A DNA stretch of 14,166 nucleotides, taken from assembly GCA_002691725.1 (NCBI GenBank), contig NZIT01000080.1:1-14166 (forward strand), in the 5' to 3' direction. Of the stretch, positions 1-7,940 are shown in pieces (within the stretch, counting starts at the first letter, position 1; every line of letters starts with the position of its first letter). The notes beneath the pieces were generated by a model. That model ran no database searches, was not told where the DNA came from, and worked only from the letters and a program-made list of their open reading frames with translations. A program made the translations under genes and the position numbers. The DNA comes from SAR116 cluster bacterium (GTDB lineage: Bacteria; Pseudomonadota; Alphaproteobacteria; Puniceispirillales; UBA1172).

Positions 1-832
1 TATTCCTGCGCTGATAGCAAAATCGGAGAGCACCGACAGCAAATGGCTGGCCGCCGCAGATGCTATTCGGACAACCGATACTTTCGCTAAAGCCGCCAGC
101 CGCCAGACCAACATTGGTGATACCAACATCACCATTACCGGCATCGCCAAAGGCTCGGGGATGATTGCCCCTGATATGGCCACCATGCTTTGCTTTATTG
201 CAACCGACGCTGATCTGCCATCGGCAATTCTGCAAGATGTGCTGTCACGCTTCACCGACCAAAGTTTTAATGCCATAACCGTAGATGGGGATACCTCAAC
301 CAGCGATACGGTCATCATGGTAGCCACCGCAAGCGCGAAGCACCCGCCTGTTGCCTCTGCTCATGATGATGTCTTGGCTGATTTTTGTGAGGCGCTGAAA
401 AGCCTGATGGTAGAGCTGGCAACCTTAATCGTTCGTGATGGCGAAGGCGCCACGAAATTAATCCAGATCAATGTTAGCGGGGCAGATCATGATGCGGCCG
501 CTAAACGCATTGGATTGACGATTGGCAATTCACCACTGGTCAAAACTGCGATTGCTGGCGAAGACGCCAATTGGGGACGGATTGTCATGGCGGTTGGCAA
601 ATCTGGCGAAAAAGCCGATCGTGACAGATTAGAAATTGCTATTGGCGGTGTTGCGATCACCCGTGATGGGATGTGTCGGCCTGATTACGATGAAAGCATG
701 GTGACTGCCCATATGAAAGGTGATGAGATTTGCATTGACGTCAATCTCAATATCGGGGCAGGGCAAGCGACAATCTGGACATGTGATCTGACCCAGCAAT
801 ATATTATTATCAATGCAGATTATAGAAGCTAA
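1..832 (+). CDS. argJ: Bifunctional ornithine acetyltransferase / N-acetylglutamate synthase ArgJ (5' end cut off)
   Basis: ArgJ moves the acetyl group from N-acetylornithine to glutamate, and in bifunctional forms also acetylates glutamate from acetyl-CoA, in cytoplasmic arginine synthesis. The reading frame is open from base 2, so the gene enters from outside the window. About 276 codons are visible, and roughly 130 N-terminal residues are missing compared with the usual length near 400. The family's self-cleavage site is clear: KGSGMIAPDMATML, with the nucleophilic Thr encoded at 182-184, so cleavage before it would give the alpha and beta chains. The beta chain is complete and ends in the characteristic CDLTQQYIIINADYRS. 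The motif EDANWGRI, another family hallmark, is also present. The TAA stop overlaps the mutT start (TAATG), so the two are probably translated from one message. Any start inside the visible part, such as the ATG at 161, would cut the protein just before its active site and is not a true start. Confidence 0.95.
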   Translation, partial: IPALIAKSESTDSKWLAAADAIRTTDTFAKAASRQTNIGDTNITITGIAKGSGMIAPDMATMLCFIATDADLPSAILQDVLSRFTDQSFNAITVDGDTSTSDTVIMVATASAKHPPVASAHDDVLADFCEALKSLMVELATLIVRDGEGATKLIQINVSGADHDAAAKRIGLTIGNSPLVKTAIAGEDANWGRIVMAVGKSGEKADRDRLEIAIGGVAITRDGMCRPDYDESMVTAHMKGDEICIDVNLNIGAGQATIWTCDLTQQYIIINADYRS

Positions 833-1266
833 TGCCGCAACAGCCTAAAAATCCGAAATCATTGGCAAAACCGCAATTATTAGTCAGCGCCGCCGCCTTA
901 ATTGATAGTGATGGCAGAGTGTTGCTAGCCAAGCGTCCAGAAGGCAAAGCCATGGCCGGGTTGTGGGAGTTTCCGGGCGGCAAGGTTGAGCCGGGCGAGA
1001 CCCCTGAAAAGGCCCTGATCAGAGAGCTGAAAGAGGAGCTGGCGATCAATACAATCACGTCATGTCTGGCGCCATTGGCGTTTGCTAGTCATGATTATGA
1101 TGATATGCATCTGATCCTGTTGCTTTATGCGTGCAGGCGCTGGCATGGGCAAGCTATCCATCAAGAAGGGGGTGAGATCGCATGGGTGAGAGCCCCGCGG
1201 TTACGCGACTACCCCATGCCGGCTGCGGATATTCCGTTAATATCCATGCTTCAGGATTGGCTTTAA
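832..1266 (+). CDS. mutT: 8-oxo-dGTP diphosphatase MutT (NUDIX hydrolase)
   Basis: This is a 144-residue NUDIX hydrolase that probably hydrolyses 8-oxo-dGTP to the monophosphate, keeping oxidised guanine out of DNA. The full NUDIX box lies at residues 50-72: Gly50, Glu56, then RELKEELAI, with the metal-binding Glu65, Glu68 and Glu69. The usual Gly before the last hydrophobic residue is Ala71. It follows LWEFPGGKVEPGET, the version typical of MutT rather than of other NUDIX families. The length fits MutT (about 130-140). The start ATG shares one base with the argJ stop, and there is no strong ribosome site, which suggests translational coupling to argJ. An argJ-mutT pair is common in alphaproteobacteria. 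The substrate is inferred from family and context. Confidence 0.9.
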   Translation: MPQQPKNPKSLAKPQLLVSAAALIDSDGRVLLAKRPEGKAMAGLWEFPGGKVEPGETPEKALIRELKEELAINTITSCLAPLAFASHDYDDMHLILLLYACRRWHGQAIHQEGGEIAWVRAPRLRDYPMPAADIPLISMLQDWL

Positions 1267-1285
1267 GGCTGGCTTTAGGATACGG

Positions 1286-2188
1286 CTAGTCTTGTTGATT
1301 ATCCTGATCTGAGTTTAGAAAGTCCCCTAAATGCACTTCTGCTGACCCCGGTTTAAGCGGTTTTGGCTGATCAGGTGATGGCGACCATGCGGTTAATGTG
1401 ATCAGCTCAATCTCCGCGCTGATCCGTTGATCATCGGTTTGAAAGCGGTCTTGATAGAGCTTTATAGCCTGCATCATTGTATCTTTTCTGGTCATATGGT
1501 TAGCTCGCCCCAATAGCGCATTAGTCTCCCCCATTTGCCGCAATTCGCGCATCATATGAAAGGGATCAGGCCAAGTAATCGAAAGCGTGTCACTATCAGC
1601 AACCGGCAAGCCAAAGCCCGCCCGCCCAAGCAAGCCGCCTAAATCACGGATATCAGCCATTGGTAAAACGCGAGGCGATAAGCCGCCAGCGGTTTGGCTT
1701 TCCGCCTCAGCAAGACATGACCGCAAGCCGCTAAAGCTCACCCCTCCTGCCATTGATAACAGCAGTAATCCATCAGGCTTAAGCCATTGCCGCATCCGCG
1801 CCAGCATCCCCGGCAAATCATTAACCCAATGCAGTGAGAAGGCCGACATAATGGCATCAAATGTCGCCTCACCAAACATCATATTATCATAATCAACAAC
1901 ACATGATGGTGTATCAGCCGCCGTGTAGCGCGCCATACCATGCGCTGGATCAGCGCAAATCACCCGATCAACTTTTCCTGATGCAAGGGCCGCTTTGGTC
2001 ATTTCACCATGATGTGAGCCTAGATCAAGGACAAGCGGGAAATGGCGTTTAACGATCTCCAGGCGATCAGCCAATCGGTCGGCGGCAGCTTGTTTAAGAA
2101 AATTGACATTGCCAAACCCGGCGGCGGCGCGTTCACGATGCCGGCGATGGGCAAGCGTATCAATTAATTGAGGAACATGTGCGGTCAT
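1286..2188 (-). CDS. SAM-dependent methyltransferase, BioC/NDUFAF5-like
   Basis: This is a class I methyltransferase of 300 residues from the ATG at 2188. The SAM-binding motif I is VLDLGSHHG (residues 53-61), the acidic end of strand 2 is Asp80 in VICADPAHG, and residues 110-145 (FDAIMSAFSLHWVNDLPGML, then the RMRQWLKPDG turn and LLLLS) match the Methyltransf_11 fold. The N-terminal stretch with RRHRERAAAGF before the domain, and the SLHWVNDLP motif, recall the BioC / NDUFAF5 group found beside comF or mutT in many alphaproteobacteria. NDUFAF5 itself acts as a hydroxylase on a complex I subunit and BioC methylates malonyl-ACP; the sequence does not tell which, if either, applies here. An in-frame TTG at 2206 would add six residues but has no ribosome site, so the ATG is preferred. 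The gene is convergent with mutT (20-base gap) and divergent from comF. Confidence 0.8.
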   Translation of the reverse strand: MTAHVPQLIDTLAHRRHRERAAAGFGNVNFLKQAAADRLADRLEIVKRHFPLVLDLGSHHGEMTKAALASGKVDRVICADPAHGMARYTAADTPSCVVDYDNMMFGEATFDAIMSAFSLHWVNDLPGMLARMRQWLKPDGLLLLSMAGGVSFSGLRSCLAEAESQTAGGLSPRVLPMADIRDLGGLLGRAGFGLPVADSDTLSITWPDPFHMMRELRQMGETNALLGRANHMTRKDTMMQAIKLYQDRFQTDDQRISAEIELITLTAWSPSPDQPKPLKPGSAEVHLGDFLNSDQDNQQD

Positions 2189-2291
2189 GGCTGTCGTCAC
2201 TATCAAGAGTTATATTATCATAACATGCCTTGATCATAAAAACACCGCTGCATTAGGGTTTTATTAATCTTTTGCAGGCATAATATGTTTT

Positions 2292-3041
2292 ATGTGTGCT
2301 TGGTCATCTCTTATTCGTCATGAAACTTATCGTGGCATTAACCTGCTTATTCCCCCACAATGCCCAGCCTGTCATGCGATTATTGATGATGATGGGTTAT
2401 GTGGGCAATGCTGGTCACAGATTAAACGCATAGCGCCGCCATTATGCCAGCAATGCGGCAAGAGATTTGCCTTTACCAATGCCTTTAGCGATGGGGATAA
2501 TCGGTGTGGACGTTGCCTGACTGCGCCACCTGATTTTGATCATGCTATTGCTGCGTTCAAATATAATGCGATGTCACGCCTGCTCATTCTGGGCTTGAAA
2601 TATGCGAGGCGTCATGACGTTACCCCAACCATGGCACGCATGATGGCTAATGCTGGCGCTGAATTACTGGATAAATCAGACTGGATTATTCCTTTGCCCT
2701 TGCACTGGACACGCTATGTTCAGCGGGGCTTTAATCAATCGGCAGAACTGGCGCGAGCGGCAATGAAAGCCGCCAATATTGCCAACCGAAAATATCGCCC
2801 TGATATCCTCAAGCGGATGAAGAAAACCGAAAGCCAAGGCTATAAAACTCGCAAGCAGCGGCGGCAAAACCTGCAAAGCGCGTTTCGGGTAACTGATAAA
2901 TCCAGATGCTTAAATGGTGCCTCAGTGGTGATTATTGATGATGTTCTGACGACAGGGGCAAGTCTATCATCAGCGGCAAGGTGCTTGAAAAAGGCGGGCG
3001 CAAAAGAGGTTGCTGTTCTTATCGCTGCTCGTGTAGGTTAG
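2292..3041 (+). CDS. comF: ComF family phosphoribosyltransferase-like protein
   Basis: This is a 249-residue ComF-family protein. The N-terminal zinc-binding part has four Cys-x-x-C pairs: C24/C27, C37/C40, C52/C55 and C72/C75, enough for two zinc sites. The PRTase-like half has the family motif IPLPLHWTRYVQRGFNQS (133-150) and a PRPP-binding loop VVIIDDVLTTGAS (212-224). ComF is needed for DNA uptake in naturally competent bacteria, where it acts in the cytoplasm with the ComFA helicase, but it is widespread in species with no known competence and its substrate is not settled. The ATG at 2292 is preferred because it puts the zinc fingers near the N-terminus; a weak AGG lies about 13 bases upstream. 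The Nit gene follows after 37 bases and is probably co-transcribed. Confidence 0.9.
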   Translation: MCAWSSLIRHETYRGINLLIPPQCPACHAIIDDDGLCGQCWSQIKRIAPPLCQQCGKRFAFTNAFSDGDNRCGRCLTAPPDFDHAIAAFKYNAMSRLLILGLKYARRHDVTPTMARMMANAGAELLDKSDWIIPLPLHWTRYVQRGFNQSAELARAAMKAANIANRKYRPDILKRMKKTESQGYKTRKQRRQNLQSAFRVTDKSRCLNGASVVIIDDVLTTGASLSSAARCLKKAGAKEVAVLIAARVG

Positions 3042-3051
3042 CATGATAGCC

Positions 3052-3075
3052 AATAACGAAATAACGAAATAGCGC
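3052..3075. repeat. Short 8-base tandem repeat in the comF-nit gap
   Basis: The 37-base spacer holds two exact copies of AATAACGA (3052-3059, 3060-3067), followed by a degraded third copy, AATAGCGC. This stretch fills the position where the Nit ribosome site would be expected and provides none. It looks like slippage-generated filler; no function can be read from it. Confidence 0.6.
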
Positions 3076-3078
3076 GAC

Positions 3079-3915
3079 ATGTTATTACAGATTGCTAATT
3101 GCCAATATACTGCCCTTGCTGATGATCAGGCTACCTGTGCGATCGTTCTGCCAATGATAGCAGAGGCGGCAAATAAAGGCGCTGATTTGATCTGCCTGCC
3201 CGAATGCGCCAGCCGTCTTGATCCGAACAGCGCCTCATTGATGGCCAATAGCCAGACAGAAGATAACAGCATCAGCCTGGCCATGTTTCGAGAGGCCGCA
3301 AGAACACATAAAAAATGGGTGCTGGTTGGCTCTATTTTGCTGAAATCAGAAACCCGTGATGACATGATGGTTAATCGTGGGTTCTTGATTACCCCTGATG
3401 GTGATATCCGCGCGCGTTACGATAAAATCCATATGTTTGATGTATCGGTTAATGATGGTCAAACCTATCACGAATCGCGCCGCTTTATTGCTGGTGATAC
3501 CTCTGTTCTAGTCAATATAGATGGCTGGCGACTTGGCATGACCATTTGCTATGATCTGCGCTTTCCTTATCTGTATCGTCAGCTGGCACGTAACGGTGCT
3601 GATGTTATTACCATTCCTGCGGCTTTTACCAAAGTCACCGGCATGGCGCATTGGCATAGTCTGATGCAAGCAAGAGCGATAGAAAATGCTGTCTTTATTG
3701 TCAGCCCAGCGCAATGCGGCACCCATGCTGGTGGCCGCCAGACCTATGGTCATGCGTTGGTGGTTGATCCTTGGGGCAAGGTGCTAAGCGATGCCGGAGA
3801 GCATCCGACATTGACCGTAACATCTGTTGATTTGGATGCGGTTCAGAAAGCGCGCGCGGCTATTCCGTCATTAACGCATGACCGGGAGGATGATATTCGG
3901 CTAGATATCGTCTGA
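3079..3915 (+). CDS. Carbon-nitrogen hydrolase, Nit family (probable deaminated-glutathione amidase)
   Basis: This is a 278-residue nitrilase-superfamily amidase. The catalytic triad is visible: Glu42 in LPECA, Lys116 in YDKIHMFDV, and Cys157 in MTICYDLRFPYLYRQLA. The text around Lys and Cys is that of the Nit1/Nit2 branch, whose characterised members remove ammonia from deaminated glutathione (Nit1) or from omega-amides such as ketoglutaramate (Nit2). Nit1-type repair is my best guess, because alphaproteobacterial relatives commonly lie beside a glutaredoxin gene. No glutaredoxin gene lies here between comF and this gene. The start has no clear ribosome site, but LLQIANCQYTAL is the expected first strand. 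The last 15 bases overlap the end of accA on the other strand, so both genes share that segment as coding sequence. Confidence 0.88.
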   Translation: MLLQIANCQYTALADDQATCAIVLPMIAEAANKGADLICLPECASRLDPNSASLMANSQTEDNSISLAMFREAARTHKKWVLVGSILLKSETRDDMMVNRGFLITPDGDIRARYDKIHMFDVSVNDGQTYHESRRFIAGDTSVLVNIDGWRLGMTICYDLRFPYLYRQLARNGADVITIPAAFTKVTGMAHWHSLMQARAIENAVFIVSPAQCGTHAGGRQTYGHALVVDPWGKVLSDAGEHPTLTVTSVDLDAVQKARAAIPSLTHDREDDIRLDIV

Positions 3916-4854
3916 GCCGAATTGAAGATATTTGGCGCGCCGATCAGCGATCAGCTCTTGGCTTGATTTGCCGTCAACCTCAGCCAGTTCACTGGCAATC
4001 GCATCACCCAGGTTTTTGATAGCCGTATCAGGATCACGATGCGCCGCGCCCAATGGCTCAGACACGATGGCATCAATAACGCCAAGCGACATCATGTCTT
4101 TAGCGGTGAGCTTTAATGCCTCCGAGGCGTCTTTGGCATGATCAGCGCTCCGCCATAAAATAGACGCGCAACCTTCGGGTGAGATAACCGAATATACCGC
4201 ATGTTCAAACATGATGACGCGGTTTCCTGTTGCCAGCGCGATCGCACCACCAGAACCGCCCTCACCAATAATAGCGGAAATCAATGGTGTTTTCAGATTA
4301 AGACAGGCCTGAATAGACCTGGCAATCGCCTCAGCCTGCCCGCGTTCCTCAGCCCCCCGGCCAGGATACGCGCCGGCGGTATCAACCAGCGATATGACAG
4401 GCAATCCATAGCGGCCAGCCAGTTCCATCAGCCGCCGCGCCTTACGATATCCTTCAGGCCGAACCATCCCAAAATTGCGCTTGATGCGATCTTCGGTTGT
4501 ATGCCCCTTTTCCGTGCCAATAATAGCCACCGGCTTATCACGAAAGCGGCCAAGACCCGTAATTAAGGCATGATCTTCACGATAATTACGATCACCTGCC
4601 ATGGGAATGAAATCGGTAAACAGATTAGCAATAATCGTGGTGATTTTTGGACGATCAGGATGCCGCGCAACCTGAACCTTTTCCCATGGTTTTAGCTGAG
4701 CATAAGCTTGAGTCAGCTCTTTGGTAATCTTTGACTGAAGTCGGCTAACCTCATCAGCGATATTAATCTCACCTTCGGAGGACAGATGCCGCAATTCTTC
4801 TATCTTGCCTTCCAGAACAGCAATAGGTTTTTCAAAATCAAGAAATTGACGCAT
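3901..4854 (-). CDS. accA: Acetyl-CoA carboxylase, carboxyltransferase subunit alpha
   Basis: AccA pairs with AccD to move the carboxyl group from biotinylated AccB to acetyl-CoA, making malonyl-CoA for fatty acid synthesis. The protein has 317 residues (E. coli 319). It starts with the helical MRQFLDFEKPIAVLEGKIEEL segment typical of the subunit. The crotonase-like core shows VDTAGAYPGRGAEERGQ (157-173), GEGGSGGAIALATG (197-210) and YSVISPEGCASILWR (221-235). It lies 38 bases downstream of xerD on the same strand, with an AT-rich gap and no terminator, so it is probably read from the xerD message. The coding ends of accA and of the Nit gene overlap by 15 bases tail to tail, leaving no room for an intergenic terminator. 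The identification is secure. Confidence 0.97.
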   Translation of the reverse strand: MRQFLDFEKPIAVLEGKIEELRHLSSEGEINIADEVSRLQSKITKELTQAYAQLKPWEKVQVARHPDRPKITTIIANLFTDFIPMAGDRNYREDHALITGLGRFRDKPVAIIGTEKGHTTEDRIKRNFGMVRPEGYRKARRLMELAGRYGLPVISLVDTAGAYPGRGAEERGQAEAIARSIQACLNLKTPLISAIIGEGGSGGAIALATGNRVIMFEHAVYSVISPEGCASILWRSADHAKDASEALKLTAKDMMSLGVIDAIVSEPLGAAHRDPDTAIKNLGDAIASELAEVDGKSSQELIADRRAKYLQFGSDDI

Positions 4855-4892
4855 ATCTCATCACCATTAATATATAGTTAATTATAACCGCA

Positions 4893-5828
4893 TCAGGACT
4901 CATCAGCAAGAGGATGCGTATCCTTTACTAATCCCATGAGCCGATCATCACGGGTTTTTGTATAAATCTCCGTTGTCGAAATATCCGAATGACCAAGCAA
5001 AACTTGCAGTGACCGCAGATCAGCGCCTCGATTAAGCATATGGGTCGCAAAGGAATGACGCAAAACATGTGGGCTGATTTTATCCGGGTCAATACCGGCT
5101 TTAATGGCCAGCTCTTGCAGTAAAGTATAGATTTTCTGACGGCTAATCGGTTTACCCTGCCGCCCTGACGGAAACAGCCAGCGCAAGGTTAAATTGGCTG
5201 GCACTTGGTCACGTTGCTCAATCCATGCGGTTGCCACTTGCAAAGCGGTTTCGGTCAAGGCGACCATGCGTTCTTTTTTGCCTTTGCCCGTGATGATCAG
5301 CGTCTTTCGGCGATGCCGAAATGGCGATACCTCAAGCTGACATAACTCACTCACTCGACAGCCTGTGGCATATAATATCTCAATAATCGCCAGCATCATG
5401 ATGCCGTGCGTGCTATTATCTTTCTCAGCTGTATGGATAAGCAACATCAGCTCATCTTCGCTCAGACTTTTGGGAAGCGAGGCGCCTTGTTTTGGTCTGT
5501 TAATTAACTGAAACGGGTTATCTTTGCGCTTTTTCTCAGCCACCAGAAATGCCATAAACCCCTTAATAGCGCTTATTCGGCGTGACAAAGACGCAGCCGA
5601 TAGCTGATCCGCCCAATCCACCATTGAGGCTCTGACCATAGCAAGCGATACGGTTATGATGCTTTGCTTGCGCGCCTCTAAAGCCACCGCAAATTGTTCC
5701 AGATCAGATTGATAGGCTGCGATGGTGTTATTAGCAATTTGCTTCTCCGCTTTCATTGCAGTCAGATAATCTGTGATTAAATGGTGATGCGCCGGGCTAA
5801 TCTCTAATGGGTTAGCTTGCTGTGCCAT
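4893..5828 (-). CDS. xerD: Tyrosine recombinase XerD
   Basis: This is a 311-residue site-specific recombinase that, with XerC, resolves chromosome dimers at dif near the terminus. All catalytic residues are present with E. coli XerD spacing: Arg158 (YATGCRVSEL), Lys182 (GKGKKER), His254 and Arg257 (HVLRHSFATHML), His280 (LLGHSD) and the nucleophile Tyr289 (TTEIYTK). The N-terminal SAM-like domain occupies about residues 14-100. The ATG at 5828 is chosen because GAGGAAAG (5838-5831) sits six bases upstream and the protein then has normal length; extending the frame to 5987 would only translate the upstream gene out of frame. The start lies 17 bases inside the end of the exported-protein gene, so the two are likely coupled. 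XerD rather than XerC is inferred from the accA neighbourhood and the motif text. Confidence 0.93.
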   Translation of the reverse strand: MAQQANPLEISPAHHHLITDYLTAMKAEKQIANNTIAAYQSDLEQFAVALEARKQSIITVSLAMVRASMVDWADQLSAASLSRRISAIKGFMAFLVAEKKRKDNPFQLINRPKQGASLPKSLSEDELMLLIHTAEKDNSTHGIMMLAIIEILYATGCRVSELCQLEVSPFRHRRKTLIITGKGKKERMVALTETALQVATAWIEQRDQVPANLTLRWLFPSGRQGKPISRQKIYTLLQELAIKAGIDPDKISPHVLRHSFATHMLNRGADLRSLQVLLGHSDISTTEIYTKTRDDRLMGLVKDTHPLADES

Positions 5829-7821
5829 TGCTTTCCTCATCAGCCAAATCCTTAGCGCTGATATCCTTAGCGGCATATAGAGCGCGATAAGCTCCCCATG
5901 CGCGCATGATATCAACCGCGAATTGGCGACTTTCTTCAACCAAGCCAGCATCATAAAGCGCTTTCGCCAGAACCGCTGCGTCATCACGGCTTAACTCATG
6001 CAAGGGGGTATTTTGAAGAATAGCGGCAAGCATCAGCACCGTTTCCGCCGGACGATCACGCGCCGGATGTTGAGACAGCAGCACCATTTCAGGATAGGCC
6101 AGAACAACTGATCCAGAAGCCAGATTAGGACGATTGGCAAATTGGTCAATCGCGGCTAGTGGCTCTACCGAGACGCCAACGCTGTTAAGCAAAGGCATAG
6201 CATCCTGTGCATTGATATTGCGCAACATATCTTGCGAGATATAGCCAGCCATAACGTCAGATGCCAGCTGTTGCCATGCCACATGATCAGGGCCGGTGAT
6301 GATATCAGCAGGCAGGGGATAATCAGCAATGACGAGCAGCATGACAGCTTGATTGACTTTCAGCCGCGTTTGTTCATTTTCGGGTGTCAGGTCAGTGATC
6401 GCATCAGCCAGATGCGGCGCCCATATATCAAGCGCCTCAGCGCCTATGCGGCCAAAGTCATGCTCAAGCGCCATCAGTGTCATATCTAATTTTTCGACAG
6501 CATTTTCGGTTGATAACAAGCTATGCCACAACATAATGCGCTGGCTAGCCTCAGTGAAACGATCTTTATCAAGGTTGGTCTGATCGGTAAATTGCGTCAT
6601 CGCCAACGACAAATTAATCGCATTTTGCGGAATATAAGGCCATTCGATCATCTGTTCTTCTATTGGTTTAAGCCGCAAATGCTGATTAACGCCGAACTGA
6701 TAATATGCTGTTTCAGGATTGAGGTAGCCTAATTGGCTTAGGCTCTGGCTCAATTCTATGGGCATATTTTGCCGGTTATCCAGCGAGATCATAATATTGT
6801 CTAAATCCATCAATGCCATATTCAGGCCCGTTGGCACAATCGGCGCATCCATTTTAGCAGTGGTGCCATCAATGCGGGCGCGCAGAACATTAAAAAATAG
6901 CTCATCCTCAATGCCGCGCTCTTGGAGCAAATCAAGCTGAAAACTGGCCAGCGAATCTTCACCCGATAACAAGGCACAGAAAATCTGAACCTTGGATAAA
7001 TAATCATTATCCAAAGATGAATTAAAGGAAAGCTCCCGCAAGCGATCGACTTTCAGGCATACTTTAGCATCATTTTTTGTGATCAGATCATGATCAATGG
7101 AAACCATTGCCCATGATGCCCATTTCTCATCTTCGGGGAGCTGCCGGGCTAATTGCACCAGCGCCTCCGATAAGCCCTGATCACGCAGCCATTGGAGCTT
7201 ATGGTTTACAAAAATATCAGCATTTTGGGTTGCCCCTTTAGGCGGGATCGCGCGTGAGATCATGACATGCCGCAACATGTCATCAAGCCGCTGTGATGAT
7301 AGGCGTGCAGGCAGGCGTTCCATCAACAGAATGACGTCAGAGGCCTCACTGTTTTGCCACATAGTTCGGCTTAAAACCCCTCGCGCTTCGGTATCAATGC
7401 CAATGGTGGCGAGCATGACCCCCTTGGGGTCTTTATTGCTAAGCGAAACCGAAGGCACACTGCGGTTGGATGTGATCGCTGTTTGCACATCCGCCCCATC
7501 ATCATTTATCCCGCTATCATTTGTCTTTTCCGTATTTGCCTGGGGGAAAATAATATCATCGTCATTTTGGAAAATACTCGCCCCTGTCGCATCAGTGTCA
7601 TCCGTACTGTCCAGATCAAATGAAAATTGCGAAATATCTTGATCCGTTTGCGTTACGCTTTCAAGTGACACTGTTGCGGGCGCATCAGCTTCAACGCCTA
7701 ATTGACCTGTGATATCAAGCGCACCATCAGATTGCGCTATCGCCATCCCATATGGCATGACTAAGCATGCAATCATCCAACTATATTGATATTTGATGAA
7801 AGCTTTCTTTCTACTAACCAT
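5812..7821 (-). CDS. Exported protein of unknown function, predicted helical-repeat, upstream of xerD
   Basis: I cannot name this 669-residue protein. It begins with a signal peptide: MVSRKKAFIK, then a hydrophobic core WMIACLVMPYGMAIA, with likely signal peptidase I cleavage after AIA (Ala29). Residues about 50-115 are an Asp/Ser/Thr-rich, probably disordered linker. From about 135 to the end the sequence is amphipathic helix after helix, like an alpha-solenoid or TPR-type fold, with no enzyme motif. The mature part has exactly two cysteines, Cys255 and Cys282, a possible disulfide. I recall that other alphaproteobacteria carry a poorly conserved, unnamed exported protein at this place beside xerD/aroK (sometimes labelled antifreeze-like), which supports a real family but gives no function. 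The ATG at 7821 is chosen because it opens the signal peptide directly, with GGGG nine bases upstream; the frame stays open to 8004, but that extension would run through the promoter region and the aroK start. Confidence 0.8.
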   Translation of the reverse strand: MVSRKKAFIKYQYSWMIACLVMPYGMAIAQSDGALDITGQLGVEADAPATVSLESVTQTDQDISQFSFDLDSTDDTDATGASIFQNDDDIIFPQANTEKTNDSGINDDGADVQTAITSNRSVPSVSLSNKDPKGVMLATIGIDTEARGVLSRTMWQNSEASDVILLMERLPARLSSQRLDDMLRHVMISRAIPPKGATQNADIFVNHKLQWLRDQGLSEALVQLARQLPEDEKWASWAMVSIDHDLITKNDAKVCLKVDRLRELSFNSSLDNDYLSKVQIFCALLSGEDSLASFQLDLLQERGIEDELFFNVLRARIDGTTAKMDAPIVPTGLNMALMDLDNIMISLDNRQNMPIELSQSLSQLGYLNPETAYYQFGVNQHLRLKPIEEQMIEWPYIPQNAINLSLAMTQFTDQTNLDKDRFTEASQRIMLWHSLLSTENAVEKLDMTLMALEHDFGRIGAEALDIWAPHLADAITDLTPENEQTRLKVNQAVMLLVIADYPLPADIITGPDHVAWQQLASDVMAGYISQDMLRNINAQDAMPLLNSVGVSVEPLAAIDQFANRPNLASGSVVLAYPEMVLLSQHPARDRPAETVLMLAAILQNTPLHELSRDDAAVLAKALYDAGLVEESRQFAVDIMRAWGAYRALYAAKDISAKDLADEESNGTAS

Positions 7822-7873
7822 CCTAAAACCCCATTCTTTTCCACCAAAACGATATTCTTTATCATGATCATTG

Positions 7874-7902
7874 CTGACAATGCTAACAGATAGCATTATA
7901 AA
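7874..7902 (+). promoter_or_regulatory. Predicted sigma70-type promoter for aroK
   Basis: CTGACA (7874-7879, five of six bases of the -35 consensus) and TATAAA (7897-7902, five of six of the -10) are separated by exactly 17 bases. Transcription would start near 7909, giving a leader of about 88 bases before the TTG start of aroK. On the opposite strand the same stretch reads a perfect TATAAT (7900-7895) that could serve the exported-protein gene, but no good -35 lies upstream of it. Predicted by eye only. Confidence 0.5.
7879..7897. promoter_or_regulatory. Perfect 7-5-7 inverted repeat inside the aroK promoter (operator candidate)
   Basis: AATGCTA (7879-7885), a 5-base centre ACAGA, and TAGCATT (7891-7897) form a perfect inverted repeat. 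It starts at the last base of the proposed -35 and ends at the first base of the proposed -10, and it also touches the minus-strand TATAAT. A dimeric regulator bound here would block both divergent promoters. No match to a known operator is claimed. Confidence 0.4.
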
Positions 7903-7940
7903 GCTATTATGTCGGTAATGAGGCAAAAAACCAACAATGT

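Noticed and set aside
1258..1285. Direct repeat TGGCTTTA at the mutT stop and a possible terminator before the methyltransferase end
   Set aside because: The repeat is only eight bases, and no hairpin with a U run is seen.
2189..2206. TTG start adding six residues to the methyltransferase
   Set aside because: No ribosome site precedes it, and the ATG at 2188 is the simpler choice.
4201..4566. 121-codon frame on the plus strand
   Set aside because: It is antisense to the conserved core of accA and has no recognisable domain.
5829..5987. Open frame extending XerD upstream to 5987
   Set aside because: It overlaps the exported-protein gene in another frame and adds 53 residues unlike any XerD. 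The ATG at 5828 has a strong ribosome site and gives normal length.
7262..7642. 126-codon frame on the plus strand
   Set aside because: It lies fully antisense to the exported-protein gene, is rich in Ser, Arg and Met with no motif, and looks like a shadow of that gene.
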